From Thermoplasmata archaeon (GTDB lineage: Archaea; Thermoplasmatota; Thermoplasmata; Lutacidiplasmatales; UBA184): 64,000 nucleotides of DNA. Numbering within the stretch: the first letter of the stretch is position 1; every line of letters starts with the position of its first letter. Position numbers and translations under genes: made by a program. The stretch covers positions 1-64,000 of the forward strand of contig JAKAVQ010000009.1 of the NCBI GenBank assembly GCA_021817245.1, given 5' to 3'. The notes beneath the pieces were generated by a model. The model was not told the origin of the DNA, made no database searches, and was given only the letters and a program-made list of their open reading frames with translations. Below are positions 56,869 to 64,000 of this stretch, in pieces.

Positions 56869-59414
56869 TCGCGCGCGGCGAGACCGTCCGCCCGATCGGA
56901 CCGCCGGCCCTGCGGGCCCGCTGGTACCGGTCGCTCGCCTACGCCCTCCATGCCACCGCGCCCCCCGGGGGAATCCTCTTCGAGTCGACGCTCGGCGACC
57001 CGGTGCCCTGGGTCACCGTCCGACCGGCGTCGCTCGTGGAGACCGTCCGGGCGAGCCCGACCCTTCGCGCGCTCGAGCTTCGCCGGCGGACCGGTCCCCC
57101 GCACCTCGACCCTCCCGCCGGGAGCCGCGGAGAGGTCCGCGTGCTAATCGCGGCTCGCGCGGGGACCGGCGCGAGCCGGGCCTCGGCCGCCGGCCGAGAG
57201 GCCCCGGAGGTCGGCGCCCTGGCCGGTTCCGGAGGGTGGGTCGGAGTCCAGACCGTCTGGCTCCGGGACGAGCGGGGCGGCGTCGCGGTCGCCCGTCGGT
57301 ACCGGTTCGGCCACCCCGACCCGGCCGAGTTCTCACGCCGGGCGCCCCGGGTCGCGGTCGCCATCGCCGAGGCTTGGGCCGACGCGACGGGCGCCGACGT
57401 CGTCGCCCGCCGCGCTCGCCGGCCGGCGGTGCGCGACTGGCGCCGCGGGACGTTCGGAGCCCTCCCGCGCGACGCCTGGCTCGGCCGGCCGGCGGACGGG
57501 CTCGAGCGGACCGCCGAAGCGCTCGACCCGGTCCCGCTGGCCGACGGGGGACCGGAGGGGCACCGCATCGTCTTCGGCGCTTCGGGGGCCGGCAAGACGA
57601 CCTACCTCGCCCGGCTCGCCGCGGACCGGGCCGCGGGCCCGGGCGGCGTGCTCGTGATCGACCTCCACGGTGACCTCGCGCCCGCGGTCGTGGCGCGGCT
57701 CGACCCGGGCGCCCTCCCCCGGGTCGTGGCGATCGACGCGGCGGACGCGCCGGTGCCGGGGATCGCTGCGCTCCGACCGGCCGATCCCGGGGACGACCGC
57801 GCCGCCGCGCACCTGGTCGCGGCGCTCAAGCGCCTGAGCCCGGACGGCTCCGAGATCCACTGGGGGTTCCGGCTCGAGCGGATCTTCGACTCGTTCGTCC
57901 GCCTTGTGCTCGAGCAGGGAGGTTCGCTCGTCGATCTCTACGGGCTCCTCACCGACCCGGATCGACGCGACGCCGCACGGCTCGCGACGCGGCGCCCGGA
58001 TCTCGCGCGGTTCCTGGAGGAGCTCGGGCCGGTGATGAAGCGGCAGCCGGACTTTCTGTGGTCGGCCGCGACCCGGCTCGCGAAGGTCGTCCTCTCCCGA
58101 CCGCTCACCGAGCTCCTCGCGCCCGCGGACGGCGGCCTCCCCGTCGAGGAGCTGCTCCGCTCCGGACGCTCGGTCCTCGTCCGTCTCCCGTTCGCGACCC
58201 TCGGACCCGAAGCGTCCGCCTTCGCCGCCACGCTCGTCGTCGCCCGGACGTACCTCGGGCTCGCGGCGCTCGGCCCCGACCGGAAGCCGTCCGTGGGGGT
58301 CCTGGTCGTCCTCGATGAGGCGCACGCGTTCTCGCCCCGGCTCCTCACCGAGCTCCTGACGGAGAGCCGCAAGTTCGGGCTCCGCGTCCTGCTCGCCACC
58401 CAGTACCCCGAGCGCTTCGCCCCCGAGCTGGCGCACGCCGTCGCGGGCGCCCTCACCGACGTCGTCACGTTCCGGGTCCCGCGGCGGTCGGCGCGCCACG
58501 TCGGGGAGTGGGTGGGGCTGCCGGCCGAGGACGGCGAGCGATGGCTGCCGAGGCTCCCTCCGGGGCACGGCGTCGCCCTCGACAGCGCGACCGGGGAGCC
58601 CCGTGCGGTGGCGCCCGCCCTAGCGCTGCCCGCTACCGGTTCCCCGCGGTGGAAGACGGCGGTCCTCGCGACCCGTGCGGAGTTCGGCACCCATTCCGGG
58701 GCCGACGCGGTGGGGGAAGGGGACCGGGCGACGGAACGCCTCCTGCTCGCCCTGCTCGCGGCGGAGGAGGAGGGGCGGACGCCCCCGGACGTCGAGGGAC
58801 TCCGAGCCGCGGCCGACCGCCTGCCCGGCGTCCCGGCCGGGCCCGAAGAGAGCCGCGAGGCGTGGGCGATCGCGCAGCGTACCGGGCTCGTCGCCGAGGA
58901 TCGCAACGGGGTGCGTCTCACGTTCGCCGGGGCACGGCGGCTCGGAGTGAGCGCCCCGACCGGCGCGGCGCGGGAGTCCGATGAGCACCGTCGGCTCCTC
59001 GTGGCCGCGTTCCGGCTGTTCGCCCGCCGGGGCTACCGCATCGAGATCCTCCGGCAGGGCCGCTTCGACACGACGCTTCCCGACGCCCGCTTCCACCAGC
59101 TCCCCCTGCCGGCGTCGGCCCCCCCGCATCTGCTCGGAGAGGCGATCGACCGGGCCCGGTCGGGATGGGCCTGGCGCTGCTTCGGAGGCCGGGACGTGCA
59201 TATCGAAGCCGAGGTCTCGGGGGCGCTAAGGCCCGAGCGGATCCGCCACGGCCTACGGAAGGCGACGGCCCGGGACGCCTTCGCACTGTTCGTCGTCGGC
59301 AACGCCGATCGCGCCGCCCGGGTGCGTCGGGTGTTGCGGGCCGTCGGCCTCCGACCGGACCGTGCGCAGGTGTGGACCCTCGGACCCGGTGGTCCGGCCG
59401 GGCCGCAGAGGTAA
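56865..59414 (+). CDS. HerA/TraG-type FtsK-HerA superfamily ATPase with C-terminal wHTH-like extension
   Basis: 849 residues, GTG start. After a ~230-residue N-terminal region comes Walker A in RIVFGASGAGKTTYLARL (238-246), VLVIDLHGDLAP and Walker B in GVLVVLDEAHAFSPRLLTELL (D484, E485), the sensor region GLRVLLATQYPERF, then a C-terminal part with HRRLLVAAFRLFARRGYRIEIL that looks like a helical DNA-contacting extension. The layout is that of VirB4/TraG/HerA-like pumps in archaeal chromosomes, plasmids and viruses. No NurA partner is next to it, unlike classic HerA. With the coupled small protein it may be part of a DNA translocation or mobile-element-derived system. Confidence 0.82.
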   Translation: MIARGETVRPIGPPALRARWYRSLAYALHATAPPGGILFESTLGDPVPWVTVRPASLVETVRASPTLRALELRRRTGPPHLDPPAGSRGEVRVLIAARAGTGASRASAAGREAPEVGALAGSGGWVGVQTVWLRDERGGVAVARRYRFGHPDPAEFSRRAPRVAVAIAEAWADATGADVVARRARRPAVRDWRRGTFGALPRDAWLGRPADGLERTAEALDPVPLADGGPEGHRIVFGASGAGKTTYLARLAADRAAGPGGVLVIDLHGDLAPAVVARLDPGALPRVVAIDAADAPVPGIAALRPADPGDDRAAAHLVAALKRLSPDGSEIHWGFRLERIFDSFVRLVLEQGGSLVDLYGLLTDPDRRDAARLATRRPDLARFLEELGPVMKRQPDFLWSAATRLAKVVLSRPLTELLAPADGGLPVEELLRSGRSVLVRLPFATLGPEASAFAATLVVARTYLGLAALGPDRKPSVGVLVVLDEAHAFSPRLLTELLTESRKFGLRVLLATQYPERFAPELAHAVAGALTDVVTFRVPRRSARHVGEWVGLPAEDGERWLPRLPPGHGVALDSATGEPRAVAPALALPATGSPRWKTAVLATRAEFGTHSGADAVGEGDRATERLLLALLAAEEEGRTPPDVEGLRAAADRLPGVPAGPEESREAWAIAQRTGLVAEDRNGVRLTFAGARRLGVSAPTGAARESDEHRRLLVAAFRLFARRGYRIEILRQGRFDTTLPDARFHQLPLPASAPPHLLGEAIDRARSGWAWRCFGGRDVHIEAEVSGALRPERIRHGLRKATARDAFALFVVGNADRAARVRRVLRAVGLRPDRAQVWTLGPGGPAGPQR

Positions 59415-59439
59415 GTGCGCCGGCCCCTCTCCGCCTTCC

Positions 59440-59967
59440 GTGCGTCTCTTCATCGCGATCGACGTTGGCCCTCCGATCCCCGAAGCAGTTCCGTCGGCCC
59501 CTCCGCATCTGACGCTGCGCTTCCTCGGCGAGATCGCCGAGGAACGCGCGACCGGTCTGGTCGCGGCGCTCACCGAGACCGCCCGCGCGACGCAACCGTT
59601 CGACCTCACGCTGGAAGGGGTCGGAGCGTTCCCCTCCGCGGCGCGTCCGCGAGTGGTCTGGCTCGGCACCACGATCGGCGCGGACCGGGTGGTCGACCTC
59701 GCCCGGCGGCTCGCGACGGCGCTCGAGCGGGTCGGGTTTCCACCGGACCGGGAAGATTTCGTGCCCCACGTGACCCTCTTTCGAGTACGTTCGCCCGAAG
59801 GGCGCCGCCGGGCTCGGGAGCTCCTCGACGGGACGGTCGCGCCTCCCTCCGTGCGCACCGTGCACGTGCGGGAGCTCGTGCTGAAGGAGAGCACGCTCGC
59901 CCCGGAGGGGGCGGTCCATCACACCCTAAGGGAGTTCCCGTTCGGAAGATCCCGCGTCGAGGACTAA
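59440..59967 (+). CDS. thpR: RNA 2',3'-cyclic phosphodiesterase (ThpR)
   Basis: 175 residues, GTG start (VRLFIAIDV). Paired motifs HLTLRFLGE near residue 25 and HVTLFRVRS near residue 110 are the catalytic histidines of the ThpR 2H enzymes. They act on cyclic phosphate or 2'-5' linkages in RNA, and are common in archaea. The segment between the first strand and first motif is shorter than in typical members (PPIPEAVPSAPP), a small deletion that leaves the motif intact. Convergent with the AlkA gene, four-base overlap. Confidence 0.88.
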   Translation: MRLFIAIDVGPPIPEAVPSAPPHLTLRFLGEIAEERATGLVAALTETARATQPFDLTLEGVGAFPSAARPRVVWLGTTIGADRVVDLARRLATALERVGFPPDREDFVPHVTLFRVRSPEGRRRARELLDGTVAPPSVRTVHVRELVLKESTLAPEGAVHHTLREFPFGRSRVED

Positions 59968-60872
59968 CCCCCGGCCGCCGCCGCTCGATCGACCACGAGC
60001 TTGCGCCAGAGGTAGAGGGTGGCGTAGCTTCCCCAGCCCGGGTAATGACGGTCGGACCAGGCGCGGGCCGCGACCTCGGGGGCGGAGCGGGGCACCGCGC
60101 CGTAGGCGTCGAGCGCCACCCGGATCCCGAGGTCCCCGCCGACGAAGACGTCGGTCCGCCCGATCCCCCGCAGGAGCGCGTTCTCCGCGGTCCAGCGCCC
60201 GACCCCGGGGAGATCGGTCAGCGCCGTGATCGCCGGTTCGAGGGGGGCCGTGGGTACGGTCACCGCGGCGGAAGGGGTCCGACGGGCCCAGTCGGCGAGC
60301 GCGAGGAGCGAGCGGGACTTGGCCCGGCTCAGGCCGACCGACCGGAGCCCGTCCTCCCCGAGCGCGCGCAGTCGCGCGGGCGGCGGGACGCACGGGACCT
60401 CCACGCCGTCCGCCGGGAGGCTCGCGGGACAGCGCGCAAAAAGCCGCTGCTTCAGCGTGTTCGCGGCCCGGACCGACAGTTGCTGGCCGACGATCGAGTG
60501 CAGGAGAGCCTCGTACAGGTTCGCGTCGCGAGGCAGCCGGAGGCCCCGGAACCGTCGCTCGGTCCCCCGAAGTATCGGCTCGCGACGGACCTGCCGGTAG
60601 AACGCTTCGAGCGGATGATCGAGCGAGAAGAGCGCCCGGGCGGCTTCGCGGGCCGTGGGAGGGTCCGCCCCCCAGGCCCGGACCTTCCAGCGGCCCCCGT
60701 CCGGCTCGACCGAGAGCGCCCAGGGGCGCGCGGGGGGGCCCCACGCCCTCAGGCGACGCCGACCGTCGGCGACGAAGACGAGCGAGCGGCTCGAATACTC
60801 GAGCTGGTCCCACTCCGCCGGGAGCGAGGCCAGCCGCGGCGGATCGATCCAGGTCTCGGTGGGTGCCCTCAC
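59964..60872 (-). CDS. alkA: DNA-3-methyladenine glycosylase II
   Basis: 302 residues from the in-frame start at 60872. The N-terminal AlkA domain is followed by the helix-hairpin-helix glycosylase core: ANLYEALLHSIVGQQLSVRAANTLKQRLF, LTDLPGVGRWTAENALLRGIG and the catalytic Asp in TDVFVGGDLGIRVAL (D247), then WSDRHYPGWGSYATLYLWRKLV. It excises alkylated purines from DNA. The gene stands alone between ThpR and a surface protein. Confidence 0.88.
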   Translation of the reverse strand: MRAPTETWIDPPRLASLPAEWDQLEYSSRSLVFVADGRRRLRAWGPPARPWALSVEPDGGRWKVRAWGADPPTAREAARALFSLDHPLEAFYRQVRREPILRGTERRFRGLRLPRDANLYEALLHSIVGQQLSVRAANTLKQRLFARCPASLPADGVEVPCVPPPARLRALGEDGLRSVGLSRAKSRSLLALADWARRTPSAAVTVPTAPLEPAITALTDLPGVGRWTAENALLRGIGRTDVFVGGDLGIRVALDAYGAVPRSAPEVAARAWSDRHYPGWGSYATLYLWRKLVVDRAAAAGG

Positions 60873-61013
60873 GGTCTACCGGAGCCGGAGCCCACTATGA
60901 GGCCGTCGGGGACCTCATCGTTCGTCCGGTTCCCCCCTTGCCGATACGGTTAAGGCAGACCGCCCCGCTCCCGGCCTGCCTTCGCCGCTCCCGGGCGAGG
61001 GCTCGGGGTCCGG

Positions 61014-63809
61014 GTGCACGCCTCCCGTCTCCAGGCACGCGCCGCGCTCGTGGCCGTCGTCGGCGTGCTGCTGCTCCTCGTCACCCCGGCGCTCGCGGTG
61101 GGAGCGCCCGTCCGTCCGGGCCCGACCGCGACCGCGATCGGCCTCGCGACGAGCGGGCCCTGCGCGGGGAGCTCGGCGCCGGCGTCCGTCCGGGGCCGTC
61201 TGACCGTGGACGGCGGACCCCTTCCTCCGTCCGCCGCCGCTTCGGTCCTCCTCAACGTGACGTTCTACACCGTCGAACAGTCCGAGTACTTCCCGAACCA
61301 GACCCTGCTGCCGTCCGTCTGCGGCCTCCTCGACCAGACGGTCGGGACGAACGCGACCGGGAATTTCTCGACCGGGCTCGTCGTGCCGACCGGCCAGTGC
61401 GAACCGACCCCGCCGTCCGGCGAGATCTGCACCTCCTACAGCGGGATGTACGCCCCCGTCTCGGTAGTGCCGGTCGCCTCACCGGCAGGTTATGCCCTCT
61501 CCGCCCACGAGAACGGGTCCGAGTTCACCCTCGCCTGGGTCGCGGAGCTCGCTTCGCTGGACCTGGTTCCGCCCGGGCCGGTGCTCTCCTCGCCTCCGGG
61601 AGCGAGCGTGCGGATCGTCGCGCAGCCGTTGAGCGCGAACGGCTCCGAGAGCCTTCTCGCACCGACGTACGACTGGAACCTATCGGGCGCCGGCTGGAGC
61701 TGGGTCGGTCCGCCGTCGGGCAGCTCGGCGACGCTGGTCGCGGCGGCGGGCTCGGCCAACGGCTCGCTGACCGTCTCCGCCACCGCGACCGCGGGGAACC
61801 TCACGTTCACCGCGCCGCCGGAGTCGCTCCGTCTTGTGGAGGTGGCGACGACGATCGGCAACGCCTCCCTCGACCGTGCGTCGGTCGACGCCAACCAATC
61901 GCTCGGGCTCACGGTCCGGGCGTTCGGGGCTCTCGGGTTCCCGTATCGCGCGACAGTGGAGGCCGGGCTCGGCGCGGCGATCACGTCGGTCAACTGCACC
62001 GCCGCACCGGCGTCGACGAGCGCGGCGGCCGTCGACTGCGCGCCGTCCGTTCGCTTCCCGGAGAGCGGCGAGAGCCGCGTGCGGGTGACGGTCTCGAACG
62101 GCTACTCCTCGGCGAGCTGGCTCTCACCGAACGTCACGGTCGCCCCCGACGCCGAGCTCGCGGTGGCCCCGAGCGCCCCGGAGGGCTATCCCGGCACGGG
62201 GCTCACGGTCGTCCTCGCGGCCGCGAACGGCTCCGGGATCCGGCCGTTCGGTACCGCCTGCTTCGCTCCGGGGACCGGGACGGCGGACTGCCAGGGGACC
62301 CCCGGACCGAGCTGGACGTTCCGGGCCACGTACGCCGCGGCCGGCGACTACGCGGGACTCGCCTGGGTCGTGGACGCGAGCGGAACGAACCGTTCGATCG
62401 ACGTGCCGGTCCACGTCGTCGACCGCCCGGCGGTCGGGGCGATCTCCCCAGCGAACGCCACCTGCTCGGCCGGGCAGCCGCTGCACCTTGTCGCCTCCCT
62501 CGCGGGGGGCGCCCTCCCGGCGCGGGCCTGGTGGAACGTCTCGGGGAGCGGGGGGACGTTTGCGGCCGGGTGGCTCGTTGCGGACGGTCCGTTCTCCGCC
62601 GAGTTCGTCGCCCCGGGCGAAGGGTCGTTCCTCCTGACGCTCACCGTACGAGATGCCCTCGGCTCCGAGAGCGTCACGAACCTCACGCTGGTCGCCGGCC
62701 CGGGGCCGGCGGTCGCGGCCACGGCCGCCCCCGCCGCGTCGAACCTCTCGGTCGAGGTCGGCCACGCCGTGACCCTCCTCTGGCAGGCCGTCGACGCCCT
62801 CGGCGAGCCCGTACCCTCCTTCACCGCGGCGGTCGACCTCACGGTCACGACCGCGGGCGGCCGGGCCGCGCCCGCGTGGGCGAACCTCTCGGCCCTCGGT
62901 GCGCTCTCGCCGGAGCCGGCCGCGTCGTTCGCCGTGCCCGCGACGGCGTGGGACAACGGCACCCTTCGCCTCGAGCTCACCCCGGCGGCGGCGGGTCCCC
63001 TCCTCGTCCGGCTCGAGACCCCGGCGCTGGTCCACGGGGCGAGCGCGGTGGGTCTTGCGGTCTCCCCCGACCTCGGCCGGTTGATGCTCTTCGACCCGAC
63101 CGTCGCGCTCGCCGGGCTCGCGACCAACCGTACCTTCTGGCACGTCAGCGACCGTTTCGGTGACCCGGTGCCGGGCGCGATCTTGACCCTCCAGTACTCC
63201 GCGCCGGGGACGGTCCGCGACACCCTCCTTCCGGTCGACGCCGCCGGCACCGGCGCGTGGGTCAACTACTCCTTCCCGGCGGTCGCGGGCGCCTCGGTCC
63301 GGCTCCTCGACGCCGCGGGGGACGTACTTGCCGGGCCGACCCCGCTCCTTTCCCCGAGCGCCGGCCCGGAGGGCCCCGGTTTGGGCTCCCTTCTGCTCGG
63401 TCTCTCGATCGGCGGGGCGCTCGCCGTCGGGGCGGTGGTCGCGCTCGACCGGCGGCGCCGATCCCGTGCGACCCGCCGCGCGCCGAGCGAGGAGGAGGCG
63501 GCCCGGGAGCTCGCCGAGGGACGGGCCCAGACCGTCGAGATCCTGCGCGTCGCCCCCCTCGCGGATCGGGAGGAGGTGGCGGCCGCGTGGCGTCCACCGC
63601 CCGCCCCGGTGGACCTCGACGAGTGGCTCGCGTCGCTCCTGGCGGACGGCACGATCACGTCCGAGCGACGACCCGACGGGGCCGTCGGGTACCTCCTCGC
63701 GCCCCTCCCTCCGGCCGGACCCCGCATCGTCGTGGACGAGGGAGCGCTCGCGAGGGCCGTCGCGGCCCGGGACGCGGAGCTCGGCGACGAACCGGAGCCC
63801 GGGACCTAG
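61014..63809 (+). CDS. Large surface protein with C-terminal membrane anchor and cytoplasmic wHTH-like domain
   Basis: 931 residues, GTG start. Signal peptide (ALVAVVGVLLLLVTPALAVGA), then ~750 residues of Ser/Thr/Gly/Val-rich Ig- or PKD-like repeats with many N-x-S/T sequons (YDWNLSGAG, FVAPGEGSFLLTLTVRDALGS and similar). A single helix at ~790-812 (SLLLGLSIGGALAVGAVVAL) is followed by RRRRSR and a cytoplasmic part. That part contains VEILRVAPLADREEVAAAW and LDEWLASLLADGTITSERRP, which reads like a winged-helix or short regulatory domain. An extracellular sensor linked to an inner regulatory domain is possible. Function unknown. Confidence 0.75.
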   Translation: MHASRLQARAALVAVVGVLLLLVTPALAVGAPVRPGPTATAIGLATSGPCAGSSAPASVRGRLTVDGGPLPPSAAASVLLNVTFYTVEQSEYFPNQTLLPSVCGLLDQTVGTNATGNFSTGLVVPTGQCEPTPPSGEICTSYSGMYAPVSVVPVASPAGYALSAHENGSEFTLAWVAELASLDLVPPGPVLSSPPGASVRIVAQPLSANGSESLLAPTYDWNLSGAGWSWVGPPSGSSATLVAAAGSANGSLTVSATATAGNLTFTAPPESLRLVEVATTIGNASLDRASVDANQSLGLTVRAFGALGFPYRATVEAGLGAAITSVNCTAAPASTSAAAVDCAPSVRFPESGESRVRVTVSNGYSSASWLSPNVTVAPDAELAVAPSAPEGYPGTGLTVVLAAANGSGIRPFGTACFAPGTGTADCQGTPGPSWTFRATYAAAGDYAGLAWVVDASGTNRSIDVPVHVVDRPAVGAISPANATCSAGQPLHLVASLAGGALPARAWWNVSGSGGTFAAGWLVADGPFSAEFVAPGEGSFLLTLTVRDALGSESVTNLTLVAGPGPAVAATAAPAASNLSVEVGHAVTLLWQAVDALGEPVPSFTAAVDLTVTTAGGRAAPAWANLSALGALSPEPAASFAVPATAWDNGTLRLELTPAAAGPLLVRLETPALVHGASAVGLAVSPDLGRLMLFDPTVALAGLATNRTFWHVSDRFGDPVPGAILTLQYSAPGTVRDTLLPVDAAGTGAWVNYSFPAVAGASVRLLDAAGDVLAGPTPLLSPSAGPEGPGLGSLLLGLSIGGALAVGAVVALDRRRRSRATRRAPSEEEAARELAEGRAQTVEILRVAPLADREEVAAAWRPPPAPVDLDEWLASLLADGTITSERRPDGAVGYLLAPLPPAGPRIVVDEGALARAVAARDAELGDEPEPGT

Positions 63810-64000
63810 GGCGGCGGGTGCCCGACGAGGTCGTAGTATCGGTAGGCGGCCTCGCCCGCCCCGAAGCAGTACTGCAGGCGGGTGAACCCGCTCTTGAGGT
63901 CGGCCGCGGCCGCCCGCACTTCGTCGATGGGCCGCTGGCGATGCAACAGGAGGTCGAACAGTTCGGCGATCCGCTCCATCTCCTTCGGCCCCATCCCGAC
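63806..64000 (-). CDS. glyA: Serine hydroxymethyltransferase, C-terminal fragment
   Basis: The frame is open to the right edge and ends at TAG (minus strand, 63806-63808), overlapping the stop of the surface protein. VGMGPKEMERIAELFDLLL, then KSGFTRLQYCFG resembles the C-terminus of archaeal-type GlyA, which interconverts serine and glycine with a tetrahydropterin. Only ~64 residues are visible, so the assignment is tentative. Confidence 0.5.
   Translation of the reverse strand, partial: VGMGPKEMERIAELFDLLLHRQRPIDEVRAAAADLKSGFTRLQYCFGAGEAAYRYYDLVGHPPP

Noticed and set aside
1-64000. CRISPR arrays, toxin-antitoxin pairs, restriction systems or provirus
   Set aside because: Looked for and not found; no regular repeats, no cas-like or integrase-like proteins.

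Overview
The window looks like G+C-rich archaeal chromosome, most plausibly a member of the Thermoplasmatota (inference). The signs are TATA-type promoters 25-40 bases before start codons, many GTG/TTG or leaderless starts, a tRNA-Leu without encoded CCA, an ISH3-like insertion sequence, a PhoU protein with an N-terminal AbrB domain, a tricorn-factor-like M1 aminopeptidase, an LsrF-like archaeal aldolase, ThpR, and an Asn/Thr-rich membrane-anchored peptide-binding protein. No rRNA operon, CRISPR array or provirus was seen.

Layout. 1-2.6 kb: fragments of surface-type genes around an ISH3-like element with a probably defective transposase. 2.6-8.5 kb: single genes (EamA transporter, DUF202 protein, HpcH/HpaI aldolase, 2H phosphoesterase, methyltransferase, Nudix, frameshifted cupin). 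8.5-33.7 kb: a large amino-compound catabolic region with four class III aminotransferases, three aldehyde dehydrogenases (one a clear methylmalonate/malonate-semialdehyde dehydrogenase), two amidohydrolases, an MFS exporter, a complete Opp/Dpp-type peptide ABC system, a saccharopine-dehydrogenase-like protein and a glutamine synthetase divergent from an Lrp/AsnC regulator. 33.8-41.1 kb: aldolase, tRNA-Leu, M1 aminopeptidase and small enzymes. 41.3-50.3 kb: ion homeostasis, with a DtxR-type regulator plus metal permease, a cation/proton antiporter, a Fur-like protein lacking its DNA-binding half, an iron-ADH-fold protein with altered metal ligands, a phosphate-type MFS permease fused to a DUF47/PhoU-like domain, and an AbrB-PhoU regulator. 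50.3-54.6 kb: a sarcosine-oxidase/dye-linked-dehydrogenase-like pair (one gene frameshifted) and a divergent glycerate-kinase-like protein. 54.6-64 kb: an HxlR regulator, a possible structured RNA, a HerA-type ATPase with a small partner, ThpR, AlkA, a large surface protein and the end of glyA.

The genes suggest a heterotroph that imports peptides or amines, cleaves them (M1 peptidase, amidohydrolases), transaminates omega- or beta-amino compounds, oxidises the semialdehydes to CoA esters or acids and recaptures nitrogen through glutamine synthetase under Lrp control. The most distinctive items are the permease-DUF47 fusion beside AbrB-PhoU, the truncated Fur next to a ligand-depleted Fe-ADH homologue, and the promoter-associated RNA-like structure near 55.9 kb. 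Two genes (cupin, DAO-type oxidoreductase) each carry one apparent single-base deletion in a C or G run, so assembly error is as likely as real decay.
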